A stretch of 64,000 bases of DNA from Bryopsis sp. KO-2023. Taxonomy: Eukaryota > Chlorophyta > Ulvophyceae > Bryopsidales > Bryopsidaceae. Below the pieces are notes generated by a model. The model saw nothing but the letters and a program-made list of their open reading frames with translations, made no database searches and was not told the DNA's origin. Below are positions 32,149 to 42,967 of the stretch, one piece after another. Position numbers and translations under genes: made by a program. The first letter of the stretch is position 1. The number at the start of each line of letters is the position of its first letter. The stretch is taken from contig BSYQ01000003.1 of assembly GCA_030272585.1 (NCBI GenBank), forward strand, positions 5,270,001-5,334,000. The letters run 5' to 3'.

Positions 32149-34842
32149 TCAATTCACGTCACCGGCTGCATCTGATGCCGCCTCTGCGCCACTGGCCGCC
32201 TCACCTGCGATTTTTTTAGTACTTCCAGCCACCGTTTCTTTTTCCAGAGTCGTTTCGCCAGCCACCTTACCTGCATCTTTCACAGACTCCTCCTTTTCTG
32301 CATTATTGGAAACAGGAGTAGCATCATCTTTCACCACTTTCCCTTCCTCTTTCGATGCAATAGGAGCAGCAGTCACTGGCTCTGTCTCTGAAGCCGTGCT
32401 GTTCACGACTGCTGTTTCAACAAGGTCTGCTTCTGTACCAGATGTGGCCTTGACCTTTGGTTCCTCTGCCTTGGACTCAGTTTTGGTGGGTGGTGCTGTT
32501 GCAACCTCAGCCGTTTCGTTAACTTGTGGAGTTGCAACAGCTGGAGTGGCGGCCGCCTTCTCTGCAGGAACTGGTTCAGCTGCATTCACCTTGCTTTTCG
32601 CTGGCTCCTCTGTAGCAACTGATGCAGCCAAGGTAGCATTGACTGGTGCTGCCAATTCTGGTTTTGCTTTTGCTGGCTCCTCTGTCGCAACAGGTGCAGC
32701 CACTGCTGGTTTTGATTTCACAGGCTCCTTGCTGGTTTCCACTGCCGTTGTAGTTGGAACTGGGTCTGTTGCTGCTGTTGGCTCATCAGCATTTGCAGCT
32801 CCTGTTTTAACCACCTCTGGTTTGGCTGCAGCGGGGGTTACTGACTTCCTCTTCTCTCCGCCCACAGTTGAAGTGACGGTGATGGGTTCCTCCACAGACT
32901 TAGCCTTAGCAGCGGCTGCGTTTTCAACTCCAGTCTCAGGAGCATCAGAGACAGTGGCGTTCTCAGCAGGTGCCTCAACAGGGACCTGTTCAGCAACCAA
33001 ATCTGAAGGAGACTCACCAACTGCTGCCGACTTTTCTGGCTCAGCTGGGGTAGCAGTAGCATTCACAACAGGGGCTTCTTTGGCGACAGCAAGCACAGGA
33101 GCAGCCACTGGAGTTTCTGATTCAGCTGGTGTTGCATCTGGGTTTGCTTTCACAGGAGAGGCTGGGGGAGTGGGTGCGACCGGCAAAGTCTCCGCTTCTT
33201 TTGATGGAACCTTGGTTTCAGATTCCACCTCAGCCTCAGTAGTTGAACTTTTGGTGCTTGGTGGGGTGGTTGCTGGGGGGGGTTCCACAGTGGATGTAAC
33301 TGCAGCTGGAGTTGCTGGTGCAGTGCTGGAAGTCTCGCTGTTGGAGACAGGGGCATTAGTCACAGCAGGCGCTTCATCTGAAACAGCTGGAGATTGAATC
33401 TTCTTCTCGGGATTCACGAGGTCACCGCTCGTCACAGCGGTTTCATCTGATGCTGTGGTTTCCTCGACTTGGGCATCTTTCTTTTCGGTGTCGACTGCCT
33501 TCGAAGGCTCCACTTGTTTTTCCAGATTATCGTCAGCGGCTTCCTCCTGAGTTGCTGATTTTTGTTCTGCATCTGTGTCTGCAACAAACCAATGACCATT
33601 CCCTTATCTTTTCCAAAGTAAAGATTTTCAGATAGGCTGCCGAAAGCTTTGCAATTCACCATTTTGATATTTCCTTTCAAGATTTAAACTTATTCTTTAA
33701 GTTTTGAGACACTCTGATTCCACCTCAATTCCGTTCAGTTTTTTTTTTCTTTTTCACTGCGTTCCACTGACCTTCATCAGTCAATTTCTCCAGCTTGGTG
33801 TCTTTCGAGGGTGGTGTGGAGGGCTCAGGGGTTTCAGCGGGAACCGCTTCCTTGCTGTCTTTTTCGCTGGTCAACCTCTGCAGCCCTTCGATTTCCTCAT
33901 GGGAGGGAAGTTCAGCTTTCTTCGTCTCGGCAGAATCACCATCCGAGCTGTCGGAAGATTCCTCTGAAGTCCCAGGTGCAGAGTCATCCTTCGAGGTTTC
34001 GAAAGCTTCCTCCGAACTGGTTTCGGGTTTGGAATTCTCCTTGGAGCTGTCAGGAGAACTTTCGGGAGCTTCCTCTGAGCTGGTTTCGCGTTTGGAATCG
34101 TCTTTGGAGCTGTCAGGAGATTCTTCCAAACTGCTACTCGACTCACTTTCCTCCTGCAACAGTAGCGACCAAAATACATTTCTTTCCCACAAAAGAAACT
34201 TCAGTAACCACCAGGGCATCTTGCCGAAACTACCAGCCAGGATAACACCCGACATCCCTGAAAAACAGAAAAAATCCCCCTGAAACAATGTGAATTTCCA
34301 TATAATGCAACAGCAAAAAAAGCAAACCTTGGAGGCATCGCCTGGAGCAGGCTCTTGGTCATTTTTTCCGTGTTCGTCAGGATTTTCTGCATTGGGTGAG
34401 CTGTTGGATCCGACCTCTGCCACCACAGGAACCCCAACGCCCATACGGTTTTTCACTGCCTCCCCTGCAGACACCATCGAAAAGTAAGAACTGTTTCATA
34501 CACATTCTCACCGGATACAAAACCTCCCCACCAAAAAAGGTTGCATCAAAAGTCAACAGAAATGGGCAGTTTTGAAGAAAACCTGCAGTAAAACTCGGAA
34601 CTATTTTCGAGTTGTGAAAAAATGCTGAGGTATGGGCTACCTGCAGAAGCGATGGCAGGCTTGACTCGTATGTTCCAGACGTCCTTGTGATGTGGAGCCC
34701 ATCCACCTTCTACCGCCTTTCCATACGCAAACACTGCAACCCCCAGCACAGCTACAAGCAAATAGCAGAGACTAAGTGTGTTCTGTGCTTTTTTTTTCAT
34801 CTCGACATTAATGTCAATATTGAGGTTTATCGATGCATTCAT
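32149..34842 (-). CDS. Membrane-anchored acidic, Ala/Pro/Thr/Glu-rich low-complexity protein, four exons
   Basis: No family recognised. Exons 34842-34641, 34464-34328, 34153-33772 and 33578-32149 join in phase into about 716 residues. After a short basic segment a single hydrophobic helix (SLCYLLVAVLGVAVFAYG) could be a signal anchor. A conserved-looking 50-residue part follows (GGWAPHHKDVWNIRVKPAIA). Exon 3 is Ser/Asp/Glu repeats (units such as ESSPDSSKENSKPETSSEEA). The last exon, 476 codons, is mucin-like, built of Val, Ala, Pro, Thr and Glu. Such composition fits a cell-surface, scale or wall protein with heavy O-glycosylation, but that is inference. An extra first exon, ATG 35357 to 35242 (MGDISNLEAGLLSSKKGKK), can join in phase at an acceptor near 34930 and would replace the start given here with a cytosolic tail. 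Confidence 0.6.
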
Positions 34843-35473
34843 CTTTTCACAAAATACAGCATGTGGGGTGGGGGTGGGGGTGGGGGCAGGGGCGTTGCAG
34901 ACCCACCTATAACGACCATCCATCTCAAAAAGGACGATATGCAAAAGAAGCAGCAGCATCGAATGCATGGATTCCTAGAAACAAAACAATATATTACAAC
35001 TTCCCCTTCTGTTAACTTTCCTTCCAAAAATAACAGACCACCACAAAAATCGCAAGCAAAAAAGACTGAGTTCTGCACAGACAGTATTGTACAGGGAAAG
35101 CTACACCGCTCAACCAGGCAGACAGACCAAGGTGTGAAAAATCCTTCCTCGCTTTTTGTGAAAAAAAAAAGAAGAATTTCCCCCTTATGACAAAAAAAAC
35201 CCAACTCCACTCAGCTTCTGAAAAAACACCAGTCATTTTACCTCAAGGGTCCCTTGGCATCCACTGTTTCAAATCGATCATAAGGATCGTCCGATTGGGT
35301 CTTCTTTCCTTTTTTGCTGGACAGAAGCCCTGCCTCTAGGTTGGAGATGTCCCCCATTTTCTGCACCATGACAAAATAAATGATCGCACCCAGGAGCCAG
35401 CATTACAAACGATCGACATGAATCGGACACTTCCGAAATATAGCCCACTGCGTTCTCTATTTCCAAATCATGC

Positions 35474-36050
35474 ATGGTACGAAACGCCGCCATGCAAACC
35501 TTCCTTGAAGAAAAAACACTGCACGCGAAAAAGGCTCTGGAAGAAAACGAAAAGTGGCTTTTGGGCGATTCGCTCGTGACTCGATCGACGCTCTTCGCGG
35601 GTGCACCCACCTCCAACTCCCTTTCCACCATTCTCGACAAATCTCCATTGGGCATGGCTACTCGGCGGCGCGGACACGGAAATTCAAACAAGAGCCCCCT
35701 AGACTGAAGGCGATTCCTGAAGAGATCACTAGGGGAGGGATCCAGCGAAAACTCTATCGTTCGGCTGACGAATAGGTTTATTTGTCCTCCTCCTTTTCGC
35801 TGTCCAACAGGGCTGACCCCAACGGTCTGCCAGGTGTCGATGTGACTCTTGGGCGCTGTTACGGCCTTCGGCTTTCAGACGCATCACCCCGGAAGAGCCG
35901 ATATAAGCTTTCTTCGCAAGGATTCCAATCTCTGGAACGGAAAGCATACATTGAATGGGGGGGGTATGAGAAGCTGTGTTTCAGTGTGGGTCGGGGCCCC
36001 CGACCCGACTCGGGAGGGGGGGTTATTTCCTGAGGTTCTGTCCTTACACC
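35474..36050 (+). CDS. Coding-like stretch, gene structure unresolved
   Basis: From the ATG at 35474 a 77-codon frame (MQTFLEEKTLHAKKALEENE, later DKSPLGMATRRRGHGN) has protein-like composition. A second frame ends at 35775 (PPRLKAIPEEITRGGIQRKL), and a third begins after an acceptor near 35809 (DVTLGRCYGLRLSDASPRKS). They could be parts of one spliced gene, but phases do not join as read. It lies between the divergent minus-strand exon at 35357 and the V-ATPase gene. Confidence 0.25.
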
Positions 36051-36390
36051 ACCCACCACTGCCTTACAGAACTGTCCAACTCCAGGTTCTGGATTCGAAG
36101 AATCAAGTGATTTTGTTGGCTGATTGATTGAGTTGGTTGCAGAGTGGATGGAAGAAAGTTTGAACAACAAGTTTCCTCCCCTGGATGTGTGGTGGGGTGT
36201 GGAACTGAACAGAACTGGCTTAATGTGGTATGCTTTGTCATCACTTGCTCCATGTCCGACTCAAGCTTCGCCTCTCTCCACCGCCCTACCCCACCTCTGA
36301 AAAACGTATCACGATCGCACCGATTTTTATCCAGCTACGAAAAAAGGACAACTGTCCCTTCGCTTCGTTCGTTGCCGACACGCCTCACTG

Positions 36391-38179
36391 ATGGAGGGAA
36401 GCACCAACTTGCTAAATCGGCCGGTGTTGGCGTATTCGATCACCGCGCCCGTGCTAATCGCGTTCATCGTTTTCCTGATAAGGATAGGAGACGAAGACAG
36501 GTTTATCGACTGGGACTATGTCTACTTGCTGTTCAGACACATCTCCCCATACTACTGGACTTATCTTGGAATCGCGTGCGCTGTCGGCTTGTCTATTCTT
36601 GGGGCTGCGTGGTGAGTGGATCTTTTGCGAAAAAGCAACAACTAAATTTTCGCATCGACCTCTTTTTCGGTGTCGGATGCGTTGGGTTCGGACCCAACTC
36701 TTCCTACTGAGATCCAGGGCCTCTCTTCCAAACAAAAAATTGGTTTACTTCAGAAACACAGGGTGTAGAACTGGTTTTGCCTGGGGTTGAGTTGCTGAGA
36801 ACTGGACAAGGTTCTTGAAGCCATTAGCAGCCCATATTGGAGGAGTGTTTTTTTTGTTTTTCTTTTTAAAGGAAAATTTGTGAAGCGTGCCCTCATGGTG
36901 GGAGGGTGCATTCTTGAATGTGAATAACAAGGTCTCTTCTTGGTCGAAGGGGCATCTTCATAACGGGGGCAAGTTTGTTGGGTGCCGCCATCCGTGAGCC
37001 CAGAATCACCTCCAAGAATCTTATCAGGTAATTCTTTGAATATTCGAGTTTCGCCAATGGGTCTCCCATCAAGAAGAAGAAAAAGAAGCCAGGGACATCA
37101 TCAAGGATTTTTTTTTTTCAGTGAAGATACTGCTTGAAAAAAACAAAAAACCGAAAAGCAAGATACCCCATAGATGATTTTGCAAACCAGTGGAATGCTC
37201 GGTTCGTTTTGTGTCGTGAGAAGAACTTCCCACACCACCCCCCAGAAAAAAAGAAAAGAAAAGAAAAAAGATTTAGAGATTAGGAAGATAAATGACTCGA
37301 GTTTCATATTTTGATTTTTCTTTCTTATTTTTGCCACCGCAGCATCATTTTTTGCGAAGCCGTTGCCATTTATGGTGTCATCGTGGCCATTATCTTAGCC
37401 ACCAAGGTTGAAGATGTGGACATGGAATATGCTGGTAATTTGGTAAAAAACAAGCACGCTGGATATGCTTACTTTGGAGCTGGTCTCACGACAGGTTTCT
37501 CCAATTTGGTCTGCGGGTGAGTTTTCAGGAAGAAAACGAAAAGATAAATATTTTGATTGCCGCCCCCCCCCCCCCCCTCCTCTCCATTTCGTTTCGTAAA
37601 AAAAAATAAAAAAAATCTATATCTATATCTATATAATATGAGCAAGAAAACTGGCTTCAAAAAATGGAGTGGTTGGATCTCACATTGTTGGTCTTTTCAA
37701 AGGGGATTGATTTGATATTCCTTGTTTGTGGAGCGTGTTGTGTTGTGTTTTAATTATTTAAAAAACCCATTCGATTTGGCCATTCTGTCTCTATTACGAA
37801 ATGTTTGTTGCTTTTCAAAAGCAGCTGAGGTTCGACTGGCAGCTGTTCCTACTGGGACCTTGGATGCTTTTTGAAAACCAATGAAGCGATCCCCAACAAA
37901 TCGGGTCCAGGACTGGACACCATGGCGAGAAAAAAAAAATTGTAGAAAATTCTCTAAATGTTTGAAGAACGAGATGATTACTGATTTTTTTTTTCGGTTG
38001 GTTTGCACTGTAGGCTTTGCGTTGGCATTGTTGGCAGCAGTGCTGCGCTTTCCGATGCCCAAGACGCCACCCTTTTCGTTAAGATCCTTGTGATCGAGAT
38101 TTTTGGCAGTGCCTTGGGTCTCTTTGGAGTCATTGTTGGAATCATTATGGCCACAAACGCAGCTTTTGTCGACAAGTAG
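36391..38179 (+). CDS. VHA-c'': V-type ATPase proteolipid subunit c'', four exons
   Basis: Subunit c'' is part of the membrane c-ring of the vacuolar proton pump, which acidifies vacuoles and Golgi vesicles. Exons 36391-36611, 36950-37027, 37343-37516 and 38014-38179 join in phase into about 212 residues, the normal length. Hydrophobic helices follow the family pattern: [19 protein letters not shown], the helix [20 protein letters not shown], then [36 protein letters not shown] with the essential Glu in the membrane, [18 protein letters not shown], and [20 protein letters not shown] with a second Glu. The final part [10 protein letters not shown] is short. All splice sites are GT-AG, and every junction restores a residue conserved in the family (Trp, Ser, Gly). 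Confidence 0.95.
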
Positions 38180-39660
38180 AACTGTGGGGAGTTTGGCTTC
38201 TGTATGGGATTTGCAAGAAAATGCCGGTTGGCTGCATACTGTCGCTTTTCCTGTTTAAAGATGGGGTTACTCTTTTGCTCTGCTGACGTATGCCAGACTC
38301 GGTCTTTGTTTCTGTTGGGATGATTTTGCATCTTTTGGGGGGCAGTTTTTTGGTCGGATTGGGTCACGGTTGAATGGCAATTTGCGAGTGGGCATGTAAG
38401 GATGGACTCCCGCTCCTCCTTGCTCTTTTGAATTTTATTGTCCACAGTGCTCTGTCTGGCAAGTCTTGAAGAAACATGGTGGTGTGGATTCGTTTGGATG
38501 GAGGGATAATATCTTCCAACCTGTCATTCATAGAAGTCTGGTTTCGTGGAAGAAATATCTTTTTTGGGAAGAAGGGATGCTTTTTGATAGCGCGTGTCTT
38601 CCCCCTAATCATGGATGTAACATTCGTCCAATCAATCATATGTTTGTCCCCTCGCCAATGGAGGTTGATGTTCACCAGCTGTTGGTCGAGTGGGTCGGTC
38701 CACAATGCAATGAAGACGAGGCCGCCTCTTGTTGCTGCACCAACAGCTGGTGAGCATGGCAAAATTGAGAAAGAACGTGGTCAGGAGAGCAGCTCCTGGA
38801 CACCAAGAAGCGACCACAGGCTCCGTTCTTGGACAGGTGCCATGTGTTCGATTTGCGAAGACGAAGGTGAAACTCGTCAGGAAAATGGACAGCAGCGATC
38901 ACGTGGGCAATCAGTCGACACATGGCGCTGGGTTGAGGTGTGACATCAGAAACACCATCTGACTAAGGCGAACTGTGTTACGGACCAAGATGGCCTTTGA
39001 GCTCCCTCCTGCACTGCTATGCTTCCCGTTCTCTTGCACGCGCGTTGGTCAGTTATGCTTGGAGGGAGGGTGGACCACCCGAAAATCGACCTTTTCGTTA
39101 TCGAACGCGCAGTATGTTCCAATGCATTCGGTGAAAATTACTCGGCAAGTTTTCGCCACACCATGGATGCGGCAGACATCAAAATGTTCCGCGGCATACA
39201 TGTCAATTTTAGCGCAGCAACAATGCAACCTCTCCTCCTATCAAATCACACACATCAACTCTTTCGGACAGTCACCGCACCCCGCAAGGATATAACCTCG
39301 ATGGACAACATTCTCGGCACGGAAAGCGATACCTGGAGAAGGCCAACGAAAACGAAGAAGCTTTGAGCTAAGGTAATATCTCGACTCCAGGGCTCTCCTC
39401 AACCAACGACACACTGGACCTCGCGGATCCCGCGAGTAGTGCAGTCGCGATAGAGCGGTGTCCCTGGACAGCAGATGTATTGAAAGCCCTCTACGACCTC
39501 ACTGTGGAGGGTTTCTCAAAGCAGCTGTTCCTGTTTCAATGAGCACACCGCGACACGGACAGCGTGAATGTCGGGAGTGCAGAAGAGATCTGAGTGACAT
39601 ATGTGTACGTGCAGACTAGTTTCCGTGTGCCTTTCTCCATACAACTTTTAATACCACCTA
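38180..39660. other. Stretch with coding-like fragments but no resolvable gene
   Basis: After the V-ATPase 3' end, plus-strand fragments near 38670-38940 and 39019-39366 (for example TAPRKDITSMDNILGTESDT) look partly coding and G+C is higher than in deserts. I found no family signature and no consistent splice chain. Confidence 0.3.
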
Positions 39661-39664
39661 CAAA

Positions 39665-41412
39665 ATGGCTCGCGGAATTTTTGCCACTATTCTGGTCCTG
39701 GCCTGTGTCAGTGCCTCTCTCGCAGTCACTGACTTCTGCGAGATGGACTGCGTGAAAGAAATTTACGCGAACCAGTGCGGAGGAGCTACTTGTGTCGCCG
39801 GGGTGGCCACGGACGAACAAGTGGGTGAAATTGTGGTGTGATCGTATCCTGTGAACTCGTGTGAGCTGGCTGACACAATTATGAAAAATAGTTTGTTTCC
39901 GTGCCGTTCGTGCAATGACTACCCAGTTCTGATTTATCCGCGTGGTACTGTGCAGCGCGCTGGCCTCTGCAGTGAACAGTGTGGAGATGCTCTTGCAGGA
40001 GAAGCGATGCTGAGTAAGAATTGGCCATGGACCACTCTTTGTTCATCTGCTCTGTTGTGTTAACTTGGCTTTTGGACTAATCACCCTTCCACTCTCTGCT
40101 GCAGCCTGTTTGAGCAGCATGGACGCCAGACCTGACTGGGAAGCGGTAAGCTGAAGCTCATGTTGAAACCCGCTGCAATTGTCTTTACACACACAGCATA
40201 CCTCGACTCACCCCATCTTGTTTTTACTGTACAGATCCAAGCAGTCGTCGTTGATGTCCGCGATCAAGTCTGCAACCCATTCGTTGCCTCTGAGCCCGAG
40301 ACTGATGTTGAAGCCAAAATCGCGGAGGCAGAAGCTGCTATTGATGTTGTACTTGCAGAAGCCCCCGGTGTAGAAATTGAGCCAGTAGGTGAGAAGTGTG
40401 GGATATGTCGCCTATACCTTACGACACTTTGAGGCCGACGAATCTCATCACTCCTAAAACCCCTAGGCCAACTTTTTCAATGTGGTGTATTTGGGGAGAA
40501 AGGAAGTCATCAAAAATGTTGATACCTCCTCTGGATTCGCAGTAGTGACTGCCACCGCCGATGACGGTGAGGATGCTGCGGCTCCTGAGACTGAGGAATC
40601 TGATGAGGAGGATGCTGTGGCTCCCGAGACTGAGGAATCTGAGGTTGAAGCTACCGTTGTTGAGACCGAGGAATCAGATGATACTGATGCCGCAGTTCCT
40701 GAGACCGCAGAGTCAGAGGATGTTGAGGCCGCAGTCCCTGAGACCACAGAGTCAGATGATGTCGATGCTGCAGTCCCTGAGACCGCAGAATCTGATGATG
40801 CTGATGCCGATGCCGTTGTCCCTGAGACCTCAGAGTCTGATGATGTTGAGGCCGATGCCGCTGTCCCTGAGACTGCAGAGTCAGATGATGCTGATGCCGA
40901 TGCCGTTGTCCCTGAGACCGCAGAGTCTGATGATGTCGTCGCCGCCGTCCCTGAGACCGAGGCATCTGATGCTGAGGATGCTTCAGCTCCAGAGACTGAA
41001 GAATCTGATGCTGAGACTGAGGCTGTCACGGAGGAAGCTTCAGCTCCTGAGGAGTCTACCGAAGATTCCGACAGTGAGTGTCACATCCTTGTTACTTGCT
41101 GACCAGTAGACTTTTAGTGTGAGGAACTCTCCAAGACCTAATTCATGAAACTCCTCTAATTCGCTCGTCATATGGAAAGCTGATATCTATGTTTGGTTTC
41201 GTTGAACACTTCCGTTGTCCAATCGCCAACCCTTGTGATTTAGGGAAGATATGTAGGGAATGACCACACACTGACCTCCATCCCTTTTGTGATACTGCTG
41301 TACAGGTGATGCTGTTGGAGTATCAGTCAGTGTTGAGGGCACATCCAGCGCTGAAGCAGCAGGAACTGCCATCGTCATCGGAGGCAGCCGAAAGCTCATG
41401 AACTTGGCCTAG
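39665..41412 (+). CDS. Secreted protein with Cys-rich N-terminal region and acidic tandem repeats, six exons
   Basis: No family recognised. ATG 39665 starts a signal peptide (MARGIFATILVLACVSASLA) followed by FCEMDCVKEIYANQCGG. Exons 39665-39820, 39866-40013, 40105-40145, 40235-40384, 40467-41073 and 41306-41412 join in phase into about 402 residues. Residues 20-115 have about ten cysteines, some in CxxxC or CxxC pairs (FPCRSCND, GLCSEQCGD), which suggests disulfides outside the cell. Exon 5 holds the acidic array of VPET(A/T)ESDD(V/A)-type units, each 13-16 residues, from about 40565 to 41060. The C-terminus, AAGTAIVIGGSRKLMNLA, is not acidic. The first intron, 45 bases, is the least certain junction. 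A calcium-binding matrix, scale or wall protein would fit. Confidence 0.65.
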
Positions 41413-42967
41413 ATCGTTTTTCGTGATGAACAATTTTTTAGTTGAGAATGCAGGCTGACCAGCCAACAGCATGATTTCTACCCCAAGTGTTTTTTTTTAG
41501 GTAGATTTGCAACGGATAGGAAATTGATTTGTGGCCAGCATATCTCGGCGACGCCATCAAGTGGCGATATCAATATATTAAAATTTTCTTTTTCTTTTTT
41601 TCTCTTGCTGGCGAAAGGACTTCTTGGCCCTGAATTGCAGAGAAGGCGTATAATGTCAATAAATCAGAAGAGTAGCTACTTTTGCAAGTTTGATAACTTA
41701 GGTGGTATTTTTTCGGCCCGGTACTGCTGTCCAGATATTGATGCTTCCAGAAAATCTCTGGGGGGAATCAAAAGAACAATAACCTCGCGTTATTTTTATG
41801 ATGCGACAGGTCAGGGACTTTGGAAGAAACAGGAAGAGAACTTCTTTGGGGAAGGGATTGTGTTGTCAACATAAGACTTGATGGGTGTGAGCAATTTTTG
41901 CACTCATGTTTTATCATTCGACTTTGATAACCCTTGATCATTGTTATTGGTGACGTTCCCTTTTTAAATGTTATATTTGGTAGTGAAACTAGTAGTTTTT
42001 GGTTCTGTGGTTAAGAAATTGTCAACCATACCAACTCCGCATTGGAATCTAAGTGAAAATGTACCTGTGCTTGTGAAATTGTGTGGAAATTGATTGATTG
42101 GCACGAAAATGGCCCATACAACACGGGTGGGACAGTGAACAATTTGATAACTATCAATCCTCTCTTGCCTTATCAGTAGGGATTAATTTTTTTTCTGGGA
42201 TAATTTTCTCCTTTTTTTTATAGATATTATAAGATATTTTCTTTTTCGTTCTCTTTTTTTTCTGTTAATTGCAGGATGTTTCATTAGTATCTTGATATCT
42301 GTTATGATACATTTCACTTTCTCCCTCATCGTAAAATATACTTTCCTAACCAATCTGTTCTTTTAATATAATGCCAATACAAATTATAAGGATGTGTAAT
42401 TTTCCATCTCCTTCCATCAAAAAGCAAATTATCCAACATTATACTACAAAATGAATCATGTCATATTCTTGTCCATATTAAGCTACTGACTGTCCCTCAT
42501 TTCCCTGCCTTTTCCATTAACTTCTTCCAGGAAAGCCAGATGATAATGTGACTGCCACATGTGATCTTTATCATTCAGCTCTTGGGCATATGTCTCAACA
42601 GATACCGTGCCAATCCTTCCCTCAATCAATTGTCCTGATACTCAGAATTTGATTCATTTGCTGGTACTGACTTGAGACTTCGCAGATCATAGATCAGCTC
42701 TTCGAATGGGGGGGACAATTTGATGATCATACCAGCTGAAAGCAAAATCTTGCAGGCAGCCTGTGCTTGTGGGGAGTGTGCCCATGAGACTTCCGAGACT
42801 CCAACTAAACTTTTTCCAATATTGATTGCACATTCAGGTGAAATCTTGATTTCGATTAAAATACTGCCACAAAGAAGAGAAATCTCAACAAGAATCACAA
42901 CCGAAGCGTCCATAGTTGGGCTCCATCGAGCCCTTTCAAATGGGCTCAAGGGTAAACTAGCAGAGTG
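41413..42967. other. AT-rich intergenic stretch
   Basis: No gene supported. The open frame at 41524-41874 and the minus-strand frame at 42626-42949 have no splice chain or family features. Confidence 0.4.

Noticed and set aside
32306..33397. Plus-strand open frame of 363 codons opposite the acidic gene
   Set aside because: It is the mirror of a repetitive Ala/Pro/Thr/Glu coding region, whose codons leave the other strand free of stops. No splice or family support.
40463..41029. Minus-strand Ser/Ala-rich frame of 188 codons
   Set aside because: Antisense of the acidic repeat array of the secreted protein.
40565..41060. Regular repeats considered as a CRISPR-like array
   Set aside because: They are in-frame protein repeats in a spliced eukaryotic gene, with no unique spacers between identical repeats.
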